Of a stretch of DNA of 8,151 bases, positions 1 to 6,046 are shown piece by piece (position 1 is the stretch's first letter; the number at the start of each line of letters is the position of its first letter). The notes beneath the pieces are model-generated. The model was not told the origin of the DNA. It was given only the letters and a program-made list of their open reading frames with translations, and ran no database searches. The position numbers and the translations under genes were made by a program. This DNA comes from Candidatus Thorarchaeota archaeon (GTDB taxonomy: Archaea > Asgardarchaeota > Thorarchaeia > Thorarchaeales > Thorarchaeaceae): the NCBI GenBank assembly GCA_020355105.1, contig CP070658.1:8662-16812 (forward strand), read 5' to 3'.

Positions 1-974
1 AGTCGCCGTACAATGGCATTCTTGTCGACCATCATCTGAACACCTATGGCCAGTGTGATGGTCACGACGGCTGGCAGCCCTTCAGGTATCGCTGACACTG
101 CTAGAGCAATGGCGGCCAACAGTGCTTCGATTGGATTTGCGGTGACTCCTTCGATGATCTCTGCTACAAAGACAATGACGCATAGCGCAATCACTAGGAT
201 TCCAAGCTTCTTCCCAAGGTCAGCAAGGTCGAGCTGGAGAGGAGTCATATCCTTCTCACTCTCTTGAACCATTTCCGCTATCTGTCCGAACCTAGTTCTC
301 ATTCCTGTAGCCGTGACAACTGCCTGGCCCTTTCCGGACACAATCGTAGTACCCTGGAATACCATGTTCTTCATGTCACCAACTGTCACCGTTTCCAGGT
401 ATATTGGTTCCACAATCTTCCTTACTGCTATTGATTCACCTGTAAGCACAGACTCGTCTGCACCAAGTCCAACCGCATATCCCACTCTAGCGTCTGTGGG
501 CACTCTGTCTCCTGGCTCCAATCCAATTACGTCGCCAGGCACCACATAACGGGAGTCAATCTCTCTCCAAGATCCTCCACGAATCACTTTGGCCTTGGGT
601 GCAGCCATCTCCTTCAGCGCTTCCAATGCTTTCTCAGATCGATACTCCTGAATGAATCCAAAGACTGCATTGAAGATTACGATGGCGGAGATCACTATGG
701 CATCGATGAATCCATGCTCTCCTCCGTTCTCTTGAGAGAATACTGAAGTTACCAATGAAATAACGATGGCCACGAGAAGGATCAGAACCATTGGATCTGT
801 GAACTGCCTCAGAAACATCACGATGGGGCTTGTCTTCCCAGTTTCAATCAGCTCGTTGTAACCATAGGTTTCGAGGCGTGCGGCAGCCTCTTTCTCACTC
901 AGGCCATGTTCTGATGTTTCAAGTTCTCCAAAGACGTGCTCCAAATCGTTGCTGTACCATTGAGTTTCAACCAT
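1..974 (-). CDS. P2A-type (Ca2+-ATPase-like) cation-transporting P-type ATPase, N-terminal part, truncated by window edge
   Basis: This is the first 324 residues of an integral-membrane ATP-driven cation pump; the reading frame runs open off the left edge. Seen in the translation: a cation-ATPase N-terminal domain (about 1-55), TM1 (about 57-79) and TM2 (about 88-108), an actuator domain (about 115-245) carrying the dephosphorylation motif LTGES (177-181), TM3 (about 256-274), and TM4 (about 284-312) with the ion-binding motif AIPEGLP (295-301). In SERCA-type Ca2+ pumps the glutamate of PEGL is a calcium ligand, and Na+/K+- and H+-type pumps differ around this position, so a Ca2+ or related P2 substrate is inferred, not proven. 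The phosphorylated DKTGT motif, the nucleotide-binding domain and TM5-10 lie outside. The ATG at 974 gives a family-typical N-terminus with no signal peptide; a GGAG lies 6 nt upstream (986-983). Residues 180-185 read ESIAVR where the family usually has ESxPVx. The gene is divergent from the cysteine-cluster gene at 1152. Confidence 0.93.
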   Translation of the reverse strand, partial: MVETQWYSNDLEHVFGELETSEHGLSEKEAAARLETYGYNELIETGKTSPIVMFLRQFTDPMVLILLVAIVISLVTSVFSQENGGEHGFIDAIVISAIVIFNAVFGFIQEYRSEKALEALKEMAAPKAKVIRGGSWREIDSRYVVPGDVIGLEPGDRVPTDARVGYAVGLGADESVLTGESIAVRKIVEPIYLETVTVGDMKNMVFQGTTIVSGKGQAVVTATGMRTRFGQIAEMVQESEKDMTPLQLDLADLGKKLGILVIALCVIVFVAEIIEGVTANPIEALLAAIALAVSAIPEGLPAVVTITLAIGVQMMVDKNAIVRR

Positions 975-976
975 TT

Positions 977-989
977 TGTGGACTCCACA
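977..989. repeat. 13-bp dyad over the start-proximal region of the P-type ATPase gene
   Basis: TGTGGA (977-982) and TCCACA (984-989) are exact inverted repeats around a single central C. The element ends 3 bp before the ATPase ATG and covers its purine-rich GGAG. A 1-nt loop is too tight for a good RNA hairpin, so if it works it is more likely a protein-binding dyad. A chance occurrence cannot be excluded. Confidence 0.3.
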
Positions 990-1042
990 GCGTACCCCGG
1001 GTCAAGACTCTCCCTTTCAGTTGACTTCGCCACATTCAGTTT

Positions 1043-1060
1043 GGAGAAATACCTTTCGGC
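1043..1060 (-). promoter_or_regulatory. possible TATA/BRE element for the P-type ATPase gene
   Basis: Read on the minus strand, the sequence is CCGAAAGGTATTTCTCC, which resembles a purine-rich archaeal BRE followed by a weak TATA-like GTATTTCT. It sits about 75 bp upstream of the ATG at 974, which would give a leader of roughly 50 nt. The match is weak and based on appearance only. Confidence 0.2.
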
Positions 1061-1070
1061 ATGTACAAAG

Positions 1071-1118
1071 TAGCTAGCTAGATATCGGTTTCGAAAACAT
1101 TAAGAGATTGACGATATC
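1071..1118. promoter_or_regulatory. cluster of palindromes in the divergent promoter region, possible operator
   Basis: Three dyads lie together. TAGCTAGCTA (1071-1080) is a perfect 10-bp palindrome. TTTCGAAA (1089-1096) is a perfect 8-bp palindrome. GATATCG (1081-1087) and CGATATC (1112-1118) form a 7-bp inverted repeat around the second palindrome. The AT-rich stretch AAAACATTAAGA (about 1094-1105) inside the outer repeat is a plausible TATA box for the plus-strand gene starting at 1152, putting a transcript start near 1128. A regulator binding here could block TBP access. The dyads are directly visible; the operator role is inference. Confidence 0.35.
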
Positions 1119-1140
1119 AGCACGGTGCGACCAGAGGTTT

Positions 1141-1145
1141 GGTGA
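1141..1145 (+). promoter_or_regulatory. ribosome-binding site GGTGA that fixes a GTG start
   Basis: GGTGA lies exactly 6 nt before the GTG at 1152. It is complementary to the UCACC near the archaeal 16S rRNA 3' end. The same GGTGA-N6 spacing is seen before dnaJ and before the second ATG of dnaK, which supports GTG 1152 as the start. Confidence 0.7.
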
Positions 1146-1151
1146 ACTCAA

Positions 1152-1757
1152 GTGGCCGAAGACTCAGAGAAGGCGAAGTACAGTTTCAGGTGTCTTGAGC
1201 AGAAATGCACAACTCGCGAGTGCCACATTCGCCCCAATATAAACGTGACAATTGGAGACCTTAGCAGATGGACCACACAAGGATACATTGGCCACATCAT
1301 CGTAGGTTTGGGAATTGTGCCACCTGAGTCCGAGAAGGAACCATTTGTCATCGAAACCATTCGAAAGCCCCTCAAGGACGACCCGGATGGAACTGCATGC
1401 GTGTTCTTCGATGAGGATGCCAATGGGTGCACCATCAGATACTCCCGGCCCATTTCTTGTAGGACATTCCCGTTGCAGCACGATGGAGAGAAGTATTTCT
1501 TGAGCAACAAGAACTGCCCCGGTGTAGGTCAAGGAGAGGTTTCCAAAAAGGCTCTCAAGGAATCCCGCGATCTCGCAGAGAAGGACTACATCGAGAGAAT
1601 TGAAACTATGGCTGCTCTACCTGCGGTCTACTCACTTGTCATGGCACCGATGCTGCGGCAGTCGGCAGAAGCTATGGAACGTCTTTCTGAAGAAGATAGG
1701 AAGCGAATGGAGGACATTCTCTCCAAGGCCCAGGACAAGGCCGAAGAAAGTGAGTGA
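1152..1757 (+). CDS. YkgJ/CxxCxxCC-family cysteine-cluster protein (putative metal-binding)
   Basis: A 201-residue soluble protein of the YkgJ-like family (Pfam CxxCxxCC), annotated as zinc- or iron-chelating but with no settled biochemical role. Seven cysteines are conserved-looking: C14, C19 and C24 (a CX4CX4C cluster), C83, C93, C103 and C122. The hallmark segment is YSRPISCRTFPL (97-108), matching the family pattern Y-x-x-R-P-x-x-C-R-x-F-P, and NCPG follows at 121-124. The N-terminal cluster is more widely spaced than the CxxCxxCC of the family name. Residues about 130-201 form a charged, probably helical tail rich in Glu and Lys, with no membrane segment. The GTG start is chosen because a GGTGA precedes it by 6 nt and no in-frame ATG occurs before the first cysteines. 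It is divergent from the cation pump and converges on the M24 peptidase, with only 6 bp between stop codons. Its partner or electron-transfer role is unknown. Confidence 0.85.
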   Translation: MAEDSEKAKYSFRCLEQKCTTRECHIRPNINVTIGDLSRWTTQGYIGHIIVGLGIVPPESEKEPFVIETIRKPLKDDPDGTACVFFDEDANGCTIRYSRPISCRTFPLQHDGEKYFLSNKNCPGVGQGEVSKKALKESRDLAEKDYIERIETMAALPAVYSLVMAPMLRQSAEAMERLSEEDRKRMEDILSKAQDKAEESE

Positions 1758-1763
1758 ATGAGG

Positions 1764-2873
1764 TCAAAGGTCAAGTATGACGAGGTCCTTTGGAGTGTAG
1801 GTCAGAACTTCTGCACCATCTTCTCGTACGCAAATCACATCCTCGATTCTCATGCCAAACTTGGCTTCCTGGTAGATTCCTGGCTCCACACTATGTGTCA
1901 TGCCAGGTTGGAGCTCTAAGGCATTACCTCTTACCAGATAGGGAGGTTCGTGTACTTGAATCCCGATGCCATGACCAAGTCTATGAGTGAAGTATTCTCC
2001 GTATCCTGCCTCTTCAATCACCTTGCGAGCAATCCCATCTGCTGCTCCGCATGCCAGTCCAGGAGCAATTCCTTCGATTGCGTTCTCTTGTGCCTCTAGC
2101 ACAACTGAGTGAATGTGCCTCTGTTCATCAGAGGGAGGACCTGCAACTCCCATGCGTGTCATGTCTGTGTTGTAGCCTCCGACGACACAACCACAATCAA
2201 GAAGAACAGTATCGCCCTTCTTCAGCTCGCGCTGACCAGGGGTCGCGTGAGCCACAGCACTGTTCTCGCCGAACTGAACGGCGGCGAATGTGGGTTCCGC
2301 TCCTTGACGGGTGACTTCAGCATGCACGATCTGACGGATCTCTATCTCAGTCATACCGAGGCTGGCTTCCTTGTATGCCTTGGTCACTGCTGAATCAATG
2401 ATCCGTCCTGCCTTCTTCATGAGATCAACTTCCTCATCGCTCTTGATGAGTCGCATCTCGTTGATGATGGGTGTTAAGGAGGCGGTACGTTGGAATCCCC
2501 CCAACGCCTTCTCAATCTTCCAGTAGACTCCCAACGGCAACTGCTCGTCAAACGCGACAACATGGCCTCCGTTCTCAGCTCCCGCCTCGCCGACAACAAT
2601 CTTGTAGGGATCTTCATCTTCAGCCCAGGGAAGGAACTCGTCCACCCAAGTATGCGTTGAAATATTGGAAACCTCGAATGAGGGGGCCACAATCCTGGGG
2701 TCCTGGTCAGGTGTCATCAGAAGAGCAACAAGGCGTTCCATCATTCCTCCACGAATGCCCGTTACGTAATGGAACGCGGGAGAGGGAGTAAGGAGCGCAA
2801 AGTCGATCCTCTCCTGTCCCAAGAAGTCTGAGAGGTGCTTCATTCGTTTTCGATATATGTTGTCACCGAGCAT
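1764..2873 (-). CDS. M24B family metallopeptidase, Xaa-Pro dipeptidase/aminopeptidase-like
   Basis: A 369-residue cytosolic pita-bread-fold peptidase that should remove N-terminal residues next to proline or split Xaa-Pro dipeptides during peptide recycling. The N-terminal creatinase-like domain covers about 1-140 and the catalytic M24 domain about 145-365. All five expected metal ligands are visible: D226 (LLDCG), D237 (NTDMTR), H301 (GHGIG), E330 (SVEPG) and E344 (MRIED). The accessory histidines H209 (AVAHATPG) and H308 (VHEPP) are also present. Length fits PepQ-type prolidases and archaeal Xaa-Pro enzymes. The ATG at 2873 is taken as start; a weak GTGA lies 14 to 11 nt upstream, so the gene may have a short leader or none. 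There is no signal peptide. It diverges from the MFS gene and converges on the cysteine-cluster gene. Dipeptidase versus aminopeptidase specificity cannot be decided from sequence alone; some M24B members are creatinase- or ectoine-hydrolase-like. Confidence 0.92.
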   Translation of the reverse strand: MLGDNIYRKRMKHLSDFLGQERIDFALLTPSPAFHYVTGIRGGMMERLVALLMTPDQDPRIVAPSFEVSNISTHTWVDEFLPWAEDEDPYKIVVGEAGAENGGHVVAFDEQLPLGVYWKIEKALGGFQRTASLTPIINEMRLIKSDEEVDLMKKAGRIIDSAVTKAYKEASLGMTEIEIRQIVHAEVTRQGAEPTFAAVQFGENSAVAHATPGQRELKKGDTVLLDCGCVVGGYNTDMTRMGVAGPPSDEQRHIHSVVLEAQENAIEGIAPGLACGAADGIARKVIEEAGYGEYFTHRLGHGIGIQVHEPPYLVRGNALELQPGMTHSVEPGIYQEAKFGMRIEDVICVREDGAEVLTYTPKDLVILDL

Positions 2874-2910
2874 GATGTAGCTCTCACAACCAAATCATTC
2901 ACGAAGACCA

Positions 2911-2920
2911 TTGTATTAAC
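2911..2920 (-). promoter_or_regulatory. possible TATA element for the M24 peptidase gene
   Basis: On the minus strand the sequence reads GTTAATACAA, an AT-rich patch in an otherwise mixed region, about 40 bp upstream of the ATG at 2873. This spacing would suit an archaeal promoter with a short leader. The assignment is by appearance only. Confidence 0.3.
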
Positions 2921-2966
2921 GGTGACGGTATTCGCCGGAACCGCAGAATGCGGATGTCGTCAGAAC

Positions 2967-2978
2967 TAGAGTTAAATG
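2967..2978 (+). promoter_or_regulatory. possible BRE/TATA element for the MFS transporter gene
   Basis: TAGAGTTAAATG contains TTAAAT at 2972-2977, about 35 bp before the ATG at 3011. A transcript starting 25 nt or so downstream would have a leader of only about 10 nt. The rest of the 2874-3010 spacer shows no coding frame and nothing else I can name. Confidence 0.35.
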
Positions 2979-3010
2979 GTAGTCGCTTCGCAGCACGTCA
3001 CTAAGGTTGG

Positions 3011-4363
3011 ATGAAGATGACCGATTCGGCGGAAGAGGTTCAGCAGCAGAAGCTTCCGCCAAAGGTGTATGCAGTTGGAGCTTTGACCCAGTTTGCTATG
3101 GGTCTCCATCAACCATTTCTCCAAGCCTATATGATTGACATGGGAGCAAGCTATGCTGAACTTGGTGCATTTAGAAGTGTAGGCAATGCTGCACCCTCCA
3201 TCCTCCAACCTGCATGGGGCGCGTGGTCAGATCGGCTGGGCCATGCGAAGAGGTTCGTGGCCTTCGGAACGTTTACTGGGCTGGCTATGGTATTCTTCTT
3301 CCTATGGGCGGCGACTCCCATCGAGATGATTCTGCTCTACGGAATCCAGTCGATTCTGTTCAGTATTCAGATACCCACTTGGCAGTCTTTGTTGGGCGGC
3401 CTCATGGACGAGGAGCACAGAGGGACCGAGTTAGGAAGGCTTGGTCTGGCAACCAATGTTGCATCCCTGGTGGCCACGCTAGCTTCCGGTTTCATCGCAG
3501 GATTTCCAGCGTTGATTCCTTTCCTTCGAGCAGCTCTGGGAGATTTCGGACTGATTCTCTTGCCCAGTGTTGAAGCATGGAGAGAGATGTACTACCTAGC
3601 ATTCTACTTCACTGCTATCTTTGGTATTGTGACCTCAATACTCTCCCTGACAATCAGGGAAGGGAAGAGAGACCCGACTAAGAAGAGAGAGTTCCCTCCC
3701 GTACTGACGCTACTCTCTCGGGCAGGTGACTTCAGAAGGTTTGCTCTCATATCGGTCTTCTTCTCGTTTGCAATGTCAATGGCTTGGCCGTACTTCATAG
3801 TGATCCAGAAGGATTGGCTCGGCTTCACAAACTTGGAGATTGCGATCGCGTCGGCTGTCATGACTGTCACAATAATCCTTTTCACAATCCCAATGGGTAA
3901 TCTGAGTGACCGAGTAGGTCGGAAACCATTGATTCTTGTTGGAAGAGGTTCCCTGTTCATTGTTCCGCTCATGTACGCATTTGCCACACACGCCATCGTG
4001 ATATACGTGGCCAACGCCCTAGCTGGTTTCAGTGTGGCAACAAGCTTCAACTCGATCACTGCCTACATCTATGATGTCGCCCCCCAGAAGGAGAGAGGAG
4101 CTCATTTGGCAGTGTTCAATACGTTCACTGGCATCATCTACTTCTTTGGTTCCCTGACATCTGGGCTTCTCGGGGATTCACTAGCTCTCGCAGTCGGAGC
4201 ACATTTCGCAGTCTTCTCCATGATGGTGATGAGCGCAGTTCTGAGGCTCATATCATCCTCGTTCTACCTGATGCTTCGTGAGCCACGTGAGTATTCCTCC
4301 AACATGCGAATGGAGTTGAGGAGTCTAATTCAGCGAAGAAAGATTGACGCTGACTTCGACTGA
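3011..4363 (+). CDS. major facilitator superfamily (MFS) transporter
   Basis: A 450-residue polytopic inner-membrane secondary transporter; the substrate cannot be read from the sequence. Twelve hydrophobic helices are discernible, in two bundles: about 19-42, 52-68, 83-101, 105-125, 146-165 and 192-214, then 243-265, 275-294, 305-325, 328-350, 365-388 and 394-421. An extra hydrophobic stretch (about 166-188) lies between helices 5 and 6. The MFS motif A (G-x-x-x-D-R-x-G-x-x) appears twice, as internal symmetry predicts: GAWSDRLGHAKR (70-81) after helix 2 and GNLSDRVGRKP (296-306) after helix 8. A hydrophilic loop (about 215-240) joins the halves, and a basic tail follows residue 425. ATG 3011 is followed by a second in-frame ATG at 3017; AAGGTTGG lies directly before the first, so the start could be either. 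It diverges from the peptidase gene and is followed 46 bp later by the pyruvate-kinase-like gene. A drug- or metabolite-efflux role is possible but unsupported. Confidence 0.9.
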   Translation: MKMTDSAEEVQQQKLPPKVYAVGALTQFAMGLHQPFLQAYMIDMGASYAELGAFRSVGNAAPSILQPAWGAWSDRLGHAKRFVAFGTFTGLAMVFFFLWAATPIEMILLYGIQSILFSIQIPTWQSLLGGLMDEEHRGTELGRLGLATNVASLVATLASGFIAGFPALIPFLRAALGDFGLILLPSVEAWREMYYLAFYFTAIFGIVTSILSLTIREGKRDPTKKREFPPVLTLLSRAGDFRRFALISVFFSFAMSMAWPYFIVIQKDWLGFTNLEIAIASAVMTVTIILFTIPMGNLSDRVGRKPLILVGRGSLFIVPLMYAFATHAIVIYVANALAGFSVATSFNSITAYIYDVAPQKERGAHLAVFNTFTGIIYFFGSLTSGLLGDSLALAVGAHFAVFSMMVMSAVLRLISSSFYLMLREPREYSSNMRMELRSLIQRRKIDADFD

Positions 4364-4403
4364 GTGAAATAGGTAATCCTAAAGCGCGGAATAGTCTCCC
4401 TAG

Positions 4404-4420
4404 TCGATTATGAAAATCGA
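4404..4420 (+). promoter_or_regulatory. hairpin with the start codon of the pyruvate-kinase-like gene in its loop
   Basis: TCGATT (4404-4409) and AATCGA (4415-4420) are perfectly complementary 6-bp arms, and the 5-nt loop is ATGAA, containing the start ATG at 4410-4412. No Shine-Dalgarno is visible upstream. The pairing is directly visible; an effect on translation is speculative, and a 6-bp stem of mostly A-T pairs is weak. Confidence 0.3.
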
Positions 4421-4979
4421 AACAGTCTACTTGGAGGAGGCTTCTCCTGACCACACTGAGAAAGTCCTCTCTGTTGTGGAGTCCTTTCTAAAGGAGAACC
4501 CAGAAACTAGACACATCGTAGTCGCCACAACAACTGGTGCTACAGGTCTGGCGACCGCTGAGAAGTTCTCCAAGCATAAGGTCGTGGTCGTCACCCATCA
4601 TACAGGATTCTCAATGCCGAACGTGAACGAACTTGATGAAGAGAATAGAAAGGCCATTCTTGAAGCAGGTGGTAAGATTCTGACCACGACCCACGCTTTC
4701 GCAGGAGTAGCCAGGAGTTTCAGGAAGGAGCTAGGTACATGGACTCCGGCAGAGCTCATGGCGATAGCGTTTCGCACCTTCGGGCAGGGGACCAAGGTCT
4801 GCGCCGAGATCGCGATGATGGCTGCTGACGCTGGCCTCGTCAACGTAGACCGTGATGTTGTTTGCATCGGAGGCACTGGCTTCGGGGCTGATACAGCCTG
4901 GGTTGTCCTTCCTGCAAATACTAGTAGCTTTCCGAAACTGAGAATGAGAGCGTGCCTTTGCAAGCCACTCGATTTCTAG
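4410..4979 (+). CDS. stand-alone pyruvate kinase alpha/beta (C-terminal) domain-like protein
   Basis: A 189-residue soluble protein corresponding to the pyruvate kinase C-terminal alpha/beta domain without the catalytic barrel, the type found as an independent protein in many archaea (COG1751-like; Archaeoglobus AF0103 and Methanothermobacter MTH1675 are, from memory, structural examples). Visible landmarks are ATTTGATGLATAEKF (39-53), THHTGFSMPN (62-71), KILTTTHAFAGVARSFR (89-105), TKVCAEIAMMAADAGL (128-143), and GGTGFGADTAWV (154-165). No metal- or PEP-binding catalytic residues of pyruvate kinase are present, so it is not a pyruvate kinase; nucleotide or flavin binding has been suggested for relatives, and the true role is unknown. 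The ATG at 4410 gives a family-typical N-terminus although there is no Shine-Dalgarno, so translation may be leaderless or coupled to the MFS gene 46 bp upstream. Residue F158 occupies a place where I recall arginine being usual. The stop codon overlaps the dnaJ stop. Confidence 0.85.
   Translation: MKIETVYLEEASPDHTEKVLSVVESFLKENPETRHIVVATTTGATGLATAEKFSKHKVVVVTHHTGFSMPNVNELDEENRKAILEAGGKILTTTHAFAGVARSFRKELGTWTPAELMAIAFRTFGQGTKVCAEIAMMAADAGLVNVDRDVVCIGGTGFGADTAWVVLPANTSSFPKLRMRACLCKPLDF
4976..4979. other. palindromic CTAG shared by two convergent stop codons
   Basis: The plus-strand pyruvate-kinase-like gene ends with TAG at 4977-4979, and minus-strand dnaJ ends with TAG read from 4978 to 4976. 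Both stops use the same CTAG palindrome, so the genes overlap by 4 bp. No intergenic terminator is possible; transcription must end inside the opposite gene. Confidence 0.95.
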
Positions 4980-6019
4980 CCAAAGACAGAATCAAATTCC
5001 TCAAGGTACTTCTTCTGTTCCTTGGTAAGCTTCTTCGGAATCTGAATGGCGACACGGACTAGCTGGTCTCCTTTTCTGCCGTCATCAGAATGAACTCCCT
5101 TGCCCTTCATTCGAAAGATGGTCCCTCCCTGAGTAGTCTTCCCCACCTTCATCTTGCTCAATCCTCGCATGGTTGGGACTTCGATCTCTCCACCAAAGAC
5201 TGCTATTGAGAATGGTATCTCCATCTCCATATAGACGTGCAGTCCTTTCCGGATGAATGTTTCATGCGGTTCGACTGCAAACACTAGAATAAGGTCGCCG
5301 TGAGGACCGCCTCGTGACCCGGCACTACCTCCCCCGCGTATCCTTAGGGCTTGCCCATCCTCAACTCCGGGAGGAATCGGCACTTTGATTTCTCTTCTTT
5401 CTTTTTGAAGCCCTTTGCCACGACACTCTTTGCATGGGGTGTCAATTACCTCTCCTGCCCCGCCACAAGAGGGGCATGTCTGTGAAACAGACATGAATCC
5501 TCCCATAGAACGCATGACCTGTCCGCGACCCCTACAAGTGGGACATGTTCGTGGAGAGCTTCCGGCACTTGCTCCTGTCCCCCTGCAGGACTCGCAATGG
5601 ATATGTCTGTTGAAGGCAATCTCCTTTTCTGCACCGAAGAATGCATCCTCAAAAGACAGCGGAATGGTCACTCTCAATGTCTGTCCGGGAGGTGGGCCCG
5701 CACGTCCCCTTCTACCAAAGCCAAAATCGCCAAAACCTGGGAAGCCACGGAATATCTCAGAGAAGATGTCGCCGAACCCATCCATATTGATTCCCTGAAA
5801 GTCTGCCGTTCCCCACCTATCATAGTTGGTTCTCTTCTCGGGGTCACTGAGAACCTCGTATGCCTCGTTTATTCCTTTCAGAGTGTCCTCGGCCTGTTTG
5901 TTACCAGGATTCCTGTCAGGGTGATACTTCTTGGCAAGCGCTCGATACGCCTTCTTGATCTCCTCAGGTGTGGCATTTCTTCCCACTCCGAGTCGTTCAT
6001 AGTAGTCATCCGACGCCAA
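4976..6019 (-). CDS. dnaJ: chaperone protein DnaJ (type I Hsp40)
   Basis: A 347-residue cytosolic co-chaperone that delivers unfolded clients to DnaK and stimulates its ATPase. Domains in order: J domain (about 4-69) with the catalytic HPD at 33-35, Gly/Phe-rich linker (about 72-108, including the repeated GF-type GFPGFGDFGFG), beta-domain I, a zinc domain with four repeats (C142/C145, C159/C162, C182/C185 and C196/C199, each CxxCxGxG or close), and C-terminal beta-domains to about residue 330. This makes it a complete type I (DnaJA) protein, about 30 residues shorter than E. coli DnaJ. The start is TTG at 6019: an in-frame TGA occurs only 9 nt upstream, the next in-frame Met is at residue 79, beyond the J domain, and GGTGA lies 6 nt before the TTG. 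It follows dnaK by 27 bp and is very likely co-transcribed with it. The sequence is of bacterial type, in line with lateral acquisition of the archaeal Hsp70 system. Confidence 0.97.
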   Translation of the reverse strand: MASDDYYERLGVGRNATPEEIKKAYRALAKKYHPDRNPGNKQAEDTLKGINEAYEVLSDPEKRTNYDRWGTADFQGINMDGFGDIFSEIFRGFPGFGDFGFGRRGRAGPPPGQTLRVTIPLSFEDAFFGAEKEIAFNRHIHCESCRGTGASAGSSPRTCPTCRGRGQVMRSMGGFMSVSQTCPSCGGAGEVIDTPCKECRGKGLQKERREIKVPIPPGVEDGQALRIRGGGSAGSRGGPHGDLILVFAVEPHETFIRKGLHVYMEMEIPFSIAVFGGEIEVPTMRGLSKMKVGKTTQGGTIFRMKGKGVHSDDGRKGDQLVRVAIQIPKKLTKEQKKYLEEFDSVFG

Positions 6020-6025
6020 TAATGT

Positions 6026-6030
6026 TCACC
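6026..6030 (-). promoter_or_regulatory. ribosome-binding site GGTGA that fixes the dnaJ TTG start
   Basis: On the minus strand GGTGA is followed by 6 nt (ACATTA) and then TTG at 6019. It lies in the 27-bp dnaK-dnaJ spacer. The spacing equals that at the cysteine-cluster gene and at the second dnaK ATG, which makes the unusual TTG start credible. Confidence 0.75.
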
Positions 6031-6046
6031 CAGTGATACTCGGACT

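Noticed and set aside
46..549. Two plus-strand frames at the left edge
   Set aside because: The minus strand encodes an uninterrupted P-type ATPase with LTGES and PEGL motifs across this whole region.
1148..1532. Two overlapping minus-strand frames opposite the cysteine-cluster gene
   Set aside because: The plus-strand frame carries the family motif and a GGTGA ribosome-binding site; the antisense frames show neither.
2051..2791. Plus-strand frames antisense to the M24 peptidase
   Set aside because: They are Arg/Ser/Gln-rich shadows of a gene whose five metal ligands are all visible on the minus strand.
3604..4059. A 151-codon minus-strand frame inside the MFS gene
   Set aside because: It mirrors transmembrane-helix codons of the MFS protein and has no ribosome-binding site or recognisable motif.
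4364..4409. Intrinsic terminator or promoter between the MFS and pyruvate-kinase-like genes
   Set aside because: The 46-bp spacer has no strong hairpin, no T-run and no convincing TATA box; only the small hairpin around the start codon stands out.
5415..6022. Plus-strand frames antisense to dnaJ
   Set aside because: Their Cys and Pro content is the reverse complement of the DnaJ zinc and Gly/Phe regions; no independent evidence supports them.
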